Positions 8,432 through 15,619 of a stretch of DNA of 28,627 bases are shown here, in pieces. The stretch is taken from positions 1 through 28,627 of IMG/VR virus record IMGVR_UViG_3300025840_005106; one strand, written 5' to 3'. Below the pieces are notes generated by a model, which ran no database searches, was not told the DNA's origin, and saw nothing but the letters and a program-made list of their open reading frames with translations. Position numbers and translations under genes: made by a program. The first letter of the stretch is position 1. Each line of letters opens with the position of its first letter. Source of the stretch: a virus.

Positions 8432-9056
8432 TTTAGACGGTACTTTATGCACACTAACAAAAAGTGAGTATGATAAAGCAGAACCAATAATTGAACGTAT
8501 TAACATTGTAAATAAACTATATGACGATGGTAATACTATTATTATTGATACAGCTAGAGGTGCTCAAACAAAAATAGATTGGTATGATGTAACAAAAAAT
8601 CAATTAGACTCGTGGGGTGTAAAATATCATGAACTAAGAGTTGGTAAAAAATTACACTACGATAAATTAATTGATGATAAGGCAAATTCGGATAAATCAT
8701 TTTTTGACGATTTAACTGCCGGTGAAATAATAGATGATAAAATAAGTAACTTTGTAGACTCAATACTTAAAGACAATAAATTCCCAAATTATGATAATAT
8801 CCACACAGATACATTTTCCGAATTAATTGATAAATTATGTATTGTACACATCCGATATTGGTACTTAGAGGACGAAATGGCCATGTGTAAAGATGATGAA
8901 AGATTAGTGGAATTACGAAAAAAATCAGAATACCTTTTTAAAGAAAAAAGACCCATGTTAGTATTGGCGATTGATAAATACATTGACGCTTTAGTTAAAA
9001 ACAAAATTAATCACACACCACAAAATATAAAAAAATATTTAGGATGGGAGAATTAA
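8415..9056 (+). CDS. HAD-family phosphatase-like protein with C-terminal helical domain
   Basis: The first 100 or so residues form a small HAD domain: DLDGT at 6-10 with nucleophile Asp6 and Asp8, TARG at 46-49, a QLDSWGV segment, Lys78/Lys79, and IDDKA at 86-90 for the final acidic pair. This subtype is common in capsule and LPS clusters. Residues of about 130-213 are helical, with WYLEDEMA and a D..L..LRKK...LFKEKRP pattern reminiscent of DUF4254; that part is a weak match from memory. It overlaps the NeuB-like gene by 17 bases. By analogy with KdsC it could dephosphorylate the synthase product or its precursor. Alternatively it acts on a heptose phosphate, given the GmhA-type neighbour. 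Confidence 0.68.
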   Translation: MIYCFDLDGTLCTLTKSEYDKAEPIIERINIVNKLYDDGNTIIIDTARGAQTKIDWYDVTKNQLDSWGVKYHELRVGKKLHYDKLIDDKANSDKSFFDDLTAGEIIDDKISNFVDSILKDNKFPNYDNIHTDTFSELIDKLCIVHIRYWYLEDEMAMCKDDERLVELRKKSEYLFKEKRPMLVLAIDKYIDALVKNKINHTPQNIKKYLGWEN

Positions 9057-9919
9057 AATTTGCAATATGGAGACATGAAAATGCTTTAGGTAATTCAGCA
9101 GAACATACTGTTGGACTATCTAAATTCTTACATTTAAATCCAGATGTAAAACCTAAGATTTATGTTGAAAACGAATTTCAAAAGTATTTTGCCTTATGTA
9201 TTAAAAATGTAAAAGAGCAGGATATAAAACTAATACCAAAAGAGATTTTTAATAATATTAATATTAGTAATGTTGGTACAATTTTAAAAAATAATTTTTT
9301 TTCACTTGATGAGTACAAGGATGTTTATATGCCTGAACCATACGCCTATAACGGATTAAAATATCCAGCAATGTGGTCAGATTTAAAACACACACCTGAA
9401 GCCTCTCTTGAATTTCCTCATGAAACATACCAAAATAAACATAACTTACCAAAAAACGCAATTGTAATTCAGTTTAGAGAAAAAGGAACTTTTGATAAAC
9501 GAATTGATGGTGCAAATTTTGAAAATAAAAGATTTATAAATATTGATACTTTTTTTAAAATTTCACTTTATTATGCTAATTTAGGTTACAAAGTTATTAG
9601 ACTTGGTGATTCAAAACAAACTCCCTTACCTGTACATGAAAACATTATAGATTTTGCACAATATGAGGATAGAAACATGATGGATGATTTATATTGTTTG
9701 TCGACCTGTAAAGTTTTTGTATCTACGGATAGTGGTATTTGGCCAATGGCCGCAGGATTAAAAAAGAATATGGTTTTAACCAATATGACAAGTTGTAGAC
9801 ATAAAATGGACATTGTTAATTGGTTACCTAAAGAAACTACAAAAATTTTATTTAAAAAAAATTGGGTAGAGGACAATACTTTTGAAGAAATTACAGAACA
9901 AATAAATGCTTTTTTATAA
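9044..9919 (+). CDS. GT-B glycosyltransferase, heptosyltransferase/TIGR04372-like
   Basis: The 291-residue protein has a C-terminal nucleotide-sugar half typical of GT9-like enzymes: GYKVIRLGDS at residues 181-190, then a MDDLYCLSTCKVFVSTDSG run, and PMAAGLKKNMVLTN ending near 247. The order 'RLGDS ... IIDFA ... D.YC.S.CK.F..T.SG' resembles the TIGR04372 glycosyltransferase family of cell-surface clusters. The N-terminal half is divergent and short. The start chosen overlaps the HAD gene by 13 bases, which fits the dense packing. A nucleotide-activated sugar from this cluster is the likely donor; linkage and acceptor are unknown. Confidence 0.6.
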   Translation: MGELKFAIWRHENALGNSAEHTVGLSKFLHLNPDVKPKIYVENEFQKYFALCIKNVKEQDIKLIPKEIFNNINISNVGTILKNNFFSLDEYKDVYMPEPYAYNGLKYPAMWSDLKHTPEASLEFPHETYQNKHNLPKNAIVIQFREKGTFDKRIDGANFENKRFINIDTFFKISLYYANLGYKVIRLGDSKQTPLPVHENIIDFAQYEDRNMMDDLYCLSTCKVFVSTDSGIWPMAAGLKKNMVLTNMTSCRHKMDIVNWLPKETTKILFKKNWVEDNTFEEITEQINAFL

Positions 9920-9929
9920 ATTAAACAAA

Positions 9930-10838
9930 ATGAAAATTTTAGTAACCGGAGGTTCAGGAATGGTTGGACAATCTTTAAAAAAATTATTACCCGATGCCAT
10001 ATACATTTCATCTAAAGATTACGATTTAACAAAAGAAGAAGACGTAATCAAAATGTTTAAAACATATAAACCAAAAAAGGTCGTACACTTAGCCGCTAGA
10101 GTTGGTGGTATTATAGATAATATTGAAAGACCATATCAATATTTTGTTGATAATGTTCAAATGAATACATTGATGGTCGAACATTCTTTTAAAAATAATG
10201 TAGAACAATTTATTGGAATTTTATCTACTTGTATCTATCCCGATAAAGTTGATACATATCCTATGTCTGAAGAAGATTTACATTTAGGTCCACCAACGAT
10301 TACAAATTTTTCATATGGATACGCAAAAAGATGTTTGGCGGTACAAATAGATGCATTAAACAAACAATACGGTACAAAATATCAATATTTAACTCCATGT
10401 AATTTGTATGGTGAAAATGACAAAGTAGGTCACAACAGTCATTTTGTTTCTGCACTTTTAGAAAAAATACACAACGCAGTTGTTAATGAAAAAAATGAAA
10501 TAAATTTATTTGGGACCGGTAACCCATTAAGACAATTCATGCATTCAGATGATTTGGCTTGGGTAATTAATGAATGTTTAACAAAAGAAATCTACGAAAG
10601 TTTCAATGTTGCTACCGAAGAAAATTTATCAATAAGACAAATGGCTGAGATATCACTAAACGAATTAAATTTAAATCACATTAAACTAAATTTTGACATT
10701 ACTAAGCCTGATGGTCAATATAGGAAAGATGTATCAATTCAAAAATTAAAAGATTTACTTATAAATTTTAAACCATTACCTTTTAATAAAGGTATAAAAA
10801 AAGTTTATGATAAAATTAGTCAGCGATACAATCGATAA
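9930..10838 (+). CDS. fcl: GDP-L-fucose synthase or GDP-L-colitose synthase-like epimerase/reductase
   Basis: This SDR converts a GDP-4-keto-6-deoxy sugar by epimerisation and reduction. The start at the second in-frame ATG (9930) puts the first Rossmann strand at the N-terminus, as in Fcl; an ATG at 9906 would add eight extra residues. Motifs are GGSGMVG at 7-13, AARVGG at 55-60, STCIYP at 99-104 with Cys101 in the place of the epimerase Cys, Tyr129 and Lys133 of the YxxxK motif, and His171 in the place of the second epimerase residue. Length (302) fits. ColC of colitose synthesis belongs to the same family and also keeps these residues, so fucose and colitose routes cannot be told apart here. 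Its last 32 bases overlap the ColD-like gene. Confidence 0.82.
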   Translation: MKILVTGGSGMVGQSLKKLLPDAIYISSKDYDLTKEEDVIKMFKTYKPKKVVHLAARVGGIIDNIERPYQYFVDNVQMNTLMVEHSFKNNVEQFIGILSTCIYPDKVDTYPMSEEDLHLGPPTITNFSYGYAKRCLAVQIDALNKQYGTKYQYLTPCNLYGENDKVGHNSHFVSALLEKIHNAVVNEKNEINLFGTGNPLRQFMHSDDLAWVINECLTKEIYESFNVATEENLSIRQMAEISLNELNLNHIKLNFDITKPDGQYRKDVSIQKLKDLLINFKPLPFNKGIKKVYDKISQRYNR

Positions 10839-11961
10839 AAATGATATAAATCATTTAATAGAATGGTTATCTCAAGATGAGATTCCTAGATTAACAAAAG
10901 GTGAGTTAACTATTGAGCTTGAAGAAAAATGGGCAAAGAAAATGGGTACAAAGTATTCCGTTTTTGTAAACTCGGGTTCATCGTCAATATTATTAACATT
11001 AGCAGCCCTTTTACATTCAAATAAATTAAAAAATAATAAAATAATTGTACCAGGTTTGAGTTGGGCTACCGATGTAAGTAGTCCAATGTTATTAGGGTAT
11101 GAGACTTTTTTATGTGATTGTAATTTAGATGATTTGTCTTGTGACTTAAATCATTTAGAAGAGTTATTTAAAAAAGAAAATCCATCAGTTTTAATATTGG
11201 TATCACCTTTGGGATTGGTACCAGAAATGGACAAGGTACTAAAACTTTGTAATGACTATGATGTAATATTATTAGAAGATGTTTGTGAAAGTATGGGTTC
11301 TAAATTTAATGGTAAATATTTAGGTTCATTTGGTTTGGCGTCTTTTTATTCCATGTATTTTGGACATCACTTATCAACAATAGAGGGAGGGTTTATTAAT
11401 ACAAATGATGAAGAATTTTATCACTTATTATTAATGATGAGAAGTCATGGTTGGGACAGGGATTTACCAAGAAAAACACAAGAAGAATTAAGAAACAAAT
11501 ATAAATCTTCAGATTTTGATTCTCTATATAATTTTTACGTACCAGGTATGAACTTACGTTCTACAGATTTACAAGCATTTATTGGATTAAGGGCTATAGA
11601 AAAATTAGACAACTATAGTAAAATAAGAAATAAAAACTTTTTATTTTACAAGTCAAATTTAAAATCTAATCAATTACAATTAGATACAAGAAATACTGAT
11701 TTTATATCAAGTTTTGCAATACCTATTCTTAACAAAAATAGAAATAAGATTGTTGAAGAGCTTATTAATAATAACATTGAAGTTAGACCATTAATTGCAG
11801 GTAATATGGCAAATAAACCAATGTGGTATTTAAAATACGGTAGAGTTGAATTAGAAAATTGTCAATTATTAGATGATTATGGTTTTTACGTACCAAATCA
11901 TCAAGACCTAACGGAAACCGATATACAAAAAATAACAGATATAATTAACAAACATTCTTAA
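10807..11961 (+). CDS. colD: DegT-fold PLP enzyme with His in place of Lys: GDP-4-keto-6-deoxymannose 3-dehydratase (ColD)-like
   Basis: The 384-residue protein has the DegT/DnrJ/EryC1/StrS fold: VNSGSS around 55-60 for the phosphate site, LLEDVCES for the Asp that binds the pyridine nitrogen, and a SFYS...EGG segment. Sugar aminotransferases have a PLP lysine six residues before the EGG; here residues 187-188 are His-His (FGHHLSTIEGG). A His at this place is known in ColD, which removes the C3 hydroxyl of GDP-4-keto-6-deoxy-D-mannose, and in the CDP-hexulose dehydrase E1. The four Cys that hold the iron-sulfur cluster of E1 are not evident, favouring ColD. GMD, which makes the ColD substrate, is encoded one base downstream. 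The chemistry is inferred from this residue and the context. Confidence 0.83.
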   Translation: MIKLVSDTIDKNDINHLIEWLSQDEIPRLTKGELTIELEEKWAKKMGTKYSVFVNSGSSSILLTLAALLHSNKLKNNKIIVPGLSWATDVSSPMLLGYETFLCDCNLDDLSCDLNHLEELFKKENPSVLILVSPLGLVPEMDKVLKLCNDYDVILLEDVCESMGSKFNGKYLGSFGLASFYSMYFGHHLSTIEGGFINTNDEEFYHLLLMMRSHGWDRDLPRKTQEELRNKYKSSDFDSLYNFYVPGMNLRSTDLQAFIGLRAIEKLDNYSKIRNKNFLFYKSNLKSNQLQLDTRNTDFISSFAIPILNKNRNKIVEELINNNIEVRPLIAGNMANKPMWYLKYGRVELENCQLLDDYGFYVPNHQDLTETDIQKITDIINKHS

Positions 11962-11962
11962 T

Positions 11963-12934
11963 ATGAAAAAAGCGTTAATTACAGGAATTAACGGACAAGA
12001 TGGTTCATACTTGGCCGAGTTCTTGTTAGATAAAGGATATGAAGTACATGGTACATTAAAAAGAAATTCTGTAGCAGAAAATCAAACTGCAAGATTAGAC
12101 GGAATATTTGACAAAATTATTTTGCATTATGCAGATATGACAGATTTATCATCACTTATATCTGTTTTACAAAAAGTAATGCCCGATGAAATATATAATT
12201 TAGCTGCTCAATCACATGTAAGAATCTCATTTGACCAGCCAATCTATACCTCAAACGTAACAGGATTAGGGTCGTTAAATTTGTTAGAGGCAGTAAGAAT
12301 GATTAAACCGGATAGTAAAGTATATCAGGCATCCTCATCTGAAATGTTTGGTAACTCAATAGATGAGGACGGTTTCCAAAGAGAAACAACTCCAATGAAC
12401 CCAGTGTCCCCATACGGATGTGCAAAAGTATTTAGTTATAACATTTGTAGAAATTACAGAAATTCATATAACTTATTTGTTTCTAATGGAATTCTTTTTA
12501 ATCACGAATCTCCACGAAGAGGTACAAACTTTGTAACAAACAAAGTTGCTAAAGAAGCCGTTAAAATAAAATTAGGACTATCAAATGTGTTAAAATTAGG
12601 AAATTTAGACGCAACTAGAGATTGGGGTCATGCTAAGGATTATGTAGAAGCAATGTGGATGATACTTCAGTTAGATAGTCCAAATGATTATGTATGTGCA
12701 ACAGGTATTTCACATACAGTAAGAGATTTATGTGAATATACTTTTAATAAATTAGGTTTAGATTATCGGGATTATGTAAAACAAGATGAAAAATTCTTAA
12801 GACCTGAAGAACTTAATGATTTAAAGGGAGATTCGACAAAATTAAGAACACAAACCGGATGGTCGCCAAAATACACTTTTGAGACTATGATGGATGAAAT
12901 GATTGATTATTGGTTAAATTTTTATAAATTATAA
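11963..12934 (+). CDS. gmd: GDP-mannose 4,6-dehydratase
   Basis: This extended SDR makes GDP-4-keto-6-deoxy-D-mannose from GDP-D-mannose, the branch point for GDP-fucose, colitose, rhamnose and perosamine. Length is 323 residues. Motifs are GINGQDG at 8-14, AAQSHV at 81-86, ASSSEMFG at 123-130, Tyr151 and Lys155 (YGCAK), and NHESPRRG at 180-187, which is highly characteristic of the family. It starts one base after the ColD-like gene (TAA-T-ATG) and ends the glycan island. Some GMD relatives act on GDP-heptose, which the GmhA-type gene upstream makes worth considering, but the simplest substrate is GDP-mannose drawn from the host pool, since no mannose-activating gene is visible here. Confidence 0.93.
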   Translation: MKKALITGINGQDGSYLAEFLLDKGYEVHGTLKRNSVAENQTARLDGIFDKIILHYADMTDLSSLISVLQKVMPDEIYNLAAQSHVRISFDQPIYTSNVTGLGSLNLLEAVRMIKPDSKVYQASSSEMFGNSIDEDGFQRETTPMNPVSPYGCAKVFSYNICRNYRNSYNLFVSNGILFNHESPRRGTNFVTNKVAKEAVKIKLGLSNVLKLGNLDATRDWGHAKDYVEAMWMILQLDSPNDYVCATGISHTVRDLCEYTFNKLGLDYRDYVKQDEKFLRPEELNDLKGDSTKLRTQTGWSPKYTFETMMDEMIDYWLNFYKL

Positions 12935-12959
12935 CTAATAAAAATAATATTAATAATAT

Positions 12960-13685
12960 ATGGCAGTACGCAAAACAAATGGTGAAGCTAACAATAGTAT
13001 TCCACCAAAAATGACAACTAAAGACTTTATTAACTCATTAATTAAAAAAACTCCAAGAAAAAAATTTTTAACTGAATCTCAAAAAGAATATTACAATACT
13101 TTAGAGAATAATGAAATAACAATATGTACGGGTCCTGCAGGTGTTGGTAAATCATATATTGCAATGAGTGCCGCAGTTCAATTATTAATTGACCCAAATA
13201 ATTCTTATGAAAAAATAATAATCGTCAGACCGGCAGTTGAGGCTGAAGAAAAATTAGGGGCATTACCGGGTAATGTTGAAGAAAAATTAGACCCGTATAT
13301 TTTTCCATCTTATTACTTGTTAAACAAAATTATAGGTAAAGAATCAAGAGAAAAACTTAAGAATACTGACATTATTGAAGTTTTCGCATTAGCATATATG
13401 AGAGGTATGAACATAGATAACTCAATATTGATTTTTGAAGAAGCTCAAAACTGTACACCAAAACAAATGAAATTATTACTAACCCGTATTGGTTTTAATT
13501 CTAAATTTTTTATCTCAGGAGACTTAGAACAAACAGACAGATATAAAGATAAAACTCAATCAGGTCTATGGGATGCTATGGAAAGGTTTAAAGAAATTGA
13601 TAATATTGGTGTATTTGAATTTAAATCAAATGATATTATTAGAAACCCATTAATTACAAAAATTTTAGATAGATACGAAGAATGA
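12960..13685 (+). CDS. phoH: PhoH-like P-loop ATPase
   Basis: The 241-residue protein has the PhoH arrangement: Walker A GPAGVGKS at 58-65, VRPAVEAEEKLGALPG at about 89-104, Walker B IFEEAQN at 158-164, and ISGDLEQTD at 185-193. PhoH-like ATPases are common in marine and T4-like phages, where their role is unresolved; RNA-linked helicase activity has been proposed for the family. The usual DEAQN is EEAQN here, a conservative Asp to Glu change at the Walker B acid. A 25-base AT-rich gap precedes it, larger than most gaps upstream, so a transcription unit could start here, but no clear promoter is seen. It overlaps the next gene by 4 bases. Confidence 0.9.
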   Translation: MAVRKTNGEANNSIPPKMTTKDFINSLIKKTPRKKFLTESQKEYYNTLENNEITICTGPAGVGKSYIAMSAAVQLLIDPNNSYEKIIIVRPAVEAEEKLGALPGNVEEKLDPYIFPSYYLLNKIIGKESREKLKNTDIIEVFALAYMRGMNIDNSILIFEEAQNCTPKQMKLLLTRIGFNSKFFISGDLEQTDRYKDKTQSGLWDAMERFKEIDNIGVFEFKSNDIIRNPLITKILDRYEE

Positions 13686-14293
13686 AAATTGCGGTAGATG
13701 TAAATGGTGTTTTAAGAAATACTTTAGGTAAGGCTGAAGAAGTATACCAAAAGTTTTTTATTGATGATTATATTAAAGAAGAAGGTGAAGAAGATTTTGA
13801 ATATAAATTAAATTTACCTGTCACATCCTTAAATCTTTTGGACCATTTTGTATTTCCAAATAAAGAAAGTTTATATGATTTTCTTTATGTTGATTTTCCT
13901 ATGAATATTTTTGGACATGCTCCATCAGTTAAACCGAATTCATTTAATGTAATGAATGAGATTTATGAAGATTTAAGAGATAATCACGATATCTCCATAA
14001 TTTCTGATGAAATACAAAAATCAAAACCCGCAACTTTATTTTTTTTATCAAAATATGGTTCTTTGGTTGAAAAAATTATTTTTTATTCTAAAATAACATT
14101 AGAGGATGTTATATCAAATTATGATTTAATCATTACATCAAATCCCGATTTATTGATGTTTGAAAATCCCAATCTAATTAAAATAAAATATAAAACATCA
14201 TACAATGAAGGTATTAAATCGGATTATACAATAGAAAATCTTGAGGACTTAAAAGATTTATATGCAGAATTAAAATTAAAAAGTGATGATTAA
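13682..14293 (+). CDS. HAD-like protein with altered motif I
   Basis: The N-terminus (KIAVDVNGVLRNT) reads as a HAD motif I in which Asp6 is kept but the second Asp, normally two residues on, is Asn8. Later IISDE at 106-110 could be motif II with Ser108, Lys115 motif III, and the YDLIITSNPDLL segment motif IV with weak acidic residues. Length is 203 residues, suitable for a capped HAD or 5'-nucleotidase-like protein. In HAD phosphatases the second Asp acts as acid/base, so phosphatase activity is doubtful. It overlaps phoH by 4 bases and the next small gene by 8. The role is unknown; a nucleotide- or sugar-phosphate-binding function is possible. Confidence 0.5.
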   Translation: MKIAVDVNGVLRNTLGKAEEVYQKFFIDDYIKEEGEEDFEYKLNLPVTSLNLLDHFVFPNKESLYDFLYVDFPMNIFGHAPSVKPNSFNVMNEIYEDLRDNHDISIISDEIQKSKPATLFFLSKYGSLVEKIIFYSKITLEDVISNYDLIITSNPDLLMFENPNLIKIKYKTSYNEGIKSDYTIENLEDLKDLYAELKLKSDD

Positions 14294-14549
14294 AATTTTT
14301 GGAGAACTATATTATTTTGATTTCGATGAGTTGGACCGTCAAATAACAATTCAATACGAAGAAAAAGAAAATGAACACAATGTAAATTTGGTCAAATTTG
14401 AATTATTAAAAATAATGATTGAAGTATTATTAACTGAAAAAGAGGACTACGATGAAAACCTTGGCACTTATGCCACAAAAGATTTAAGTATTCCCTTTAG
14501 ATTTGCATTTAATACTTTATTAAAACATAACATACTAAAAAGTCTATAA
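14286..14549 (+). CDS. Small hypothetical protein
   Basis: I do not recognise this 87-residue acidic protein. The start is set at the ATG at 14286; an upstream in-frame GTG at 14283 would add only one residue and is less likely. It has a short beta-rich N-terminus (IKIFGELYYFDFDE) followed by helices and shows no membrane segment or signal peptide. It overlaps the HAD-like gene by 8 bases and ends three bases before the GT-B gene, so it is part of the same co-translated run. The packing and the clean reading frame between two real genes support it as a gene. Confidence 0.6.
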   Translation: MIKIFGELYYFDFDELDRQITIQYEEKENEHNVNLVKFELLKIMIEVLLTEKEDYDENLGTYATKDLSIPFRFAFNTLLKHNILKSL

Positions 14550-14552
14550 AAT

Positions 14553-15617
14553 ATGGAACCCGAAAAATTATTAAAAATAGAAGAATCTATTAAAAGATTG
14601 TCAAATAGACAATCAAGAATTTATTTTTTAGTACAAGATACTAAAGGAAATGGTAAAGGTTCAATCCGTTACACATATCAAATTGCCATGACCTTAAAAG
14701 AACATGGTTTTAACCCTATTATTATGCATGAAGCAAAAGAATATACAGGTGTTGGTGAATGGCTAGGTGAAGAGTATATGGAATTACCACACCAAGCAAT
14801 TGAAGGCCAAAATTTGGAAATTACACCTGATGATTTTATCATTATACCTGAATTATATGGTCACGTATTAGAGCAGATTTCAAATTTCCCATGTGGAAAA
14901 ATAATACTGTGTCAGTCTTACGATTATATGTTAGAGACTATGGCTCCCGGTGTTAATTGGGCACAATATGGTTTTAGAAAAGGTATTACAACAAATAAAA
15001 CACAATCGGAATATATTAAAACGGTTATGAAATCAACAGACTTAGATGTTTTAGAACCTTTAATTCCAACAATTTTTTCTGAAAAAACAAAACCATCAAA
15101 ACCAATTGTTTCTATATTGTGTAGAGAACCTAGAAATACTGCAAAAATCATTAAAACTTTTTATCTAAAATACCCTCAATTTAGATGGATAACATTTAGA
15201 GATATGAAAAACATTACACAACAACAGTATTCTGAATATCTAAAAGATAGTTTTGTTTCTGTTTGGGTTGATGATGAATCAGGATTCGGGACATTCCCAT
15301 TAGAATCTATGGCTTCAAGAACACCTGTGATTGGTAAAGTTCCAAATATGAAGCCTGAATGGATGACAGATTACAATGGTGTTTGGACATATGAAATAAA
15401 TAACATTGTAGATATATTAGCAGAATTTATACAGAATTGGTTAGAAGATAACATCTCAGATTCATTGTATGAAAACTCTTTAGAGACTGTTAAAAAATAT
15501 CAAAATGAAAATCTTTTTAATTCTAATGTTTTAAATTTATTTAATGAATATTTTGACATAAGAAAAGAATCGTTCCAAGAACAATTGGATAAATCAAAAG
15601 TAACAGAAGAAATTTAA
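14553..15617 (+). CDS. GT-B glycosyltransferase (GT4-like)
   Basis: The 354-residue protein has a GT-B layout. The N-terminal half has an IYFLVQDTKGNGKGSIRYTY segment (residues 23-42) with the Gly-rich loop of the acceptor domain. The C-terminal half has SILCREPRNTAKI at about 187-199 and SGFGTFPLESMASRTPVIG at 243-261. That last stretch corresponds to the donor-phosphate EX7E motif, but Ser243 stands where the first Glu usually is and Glu251 is kept. It pairs with a GT-A gene two bases downstream and lies outside the sugar-synthesis island, between phoH and the late sigma gene. It may glycosylate a phage component or host glycans. Donor and acceptor are unknown. Confidence 0.7.
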   Translation: MEPEKLLKIEESIKRLSNRQSRIYFLVQDTKGNGKGSIRYTYQIAMTLKEHGFNPIIMHEAKEYTGVGEWLGEEYMELPHQAIEGQNLEITPDDFIIIPELYGHVLEQISNFPCGKIILCQSYDYMLETMAPGVNWAQYGFRKGITTNKTQSEYIKTVMKSTDLDVLEPLIPTIFSEKTKPSKPIVSILCREPRNTAKIIKTFYLKYPQFRWITFRDMKNITQQQYSEYLKDSFVSVWVDDESGFGTFPLESMASRTPVIGKVPNMKPEWMTDYNGVWTYEINNIVDILAEFIQNWLEDNISDSLYENSLETVKKYQNENLFNSNVLNLFNEYFDIRKESFQEQLDKSKVTEEI

Positions 15618-15619
15618 TT

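Noticed and set aside
10807-11961. Ordinary sugar aminotransferase (perosamine or viosamine type)
   Set aside because: The fold matches, but the PLP lysine position holds His; the ColD-type call explains this better.
1-12934. Bacterial O-antigen locus
   Set aside because: Alone it would look like one, but it runs without a boundary into phoH, a gp55-like factor and baseplate genes on the same strand. A chimeric assembly remains the only alternative and is listed for checking.
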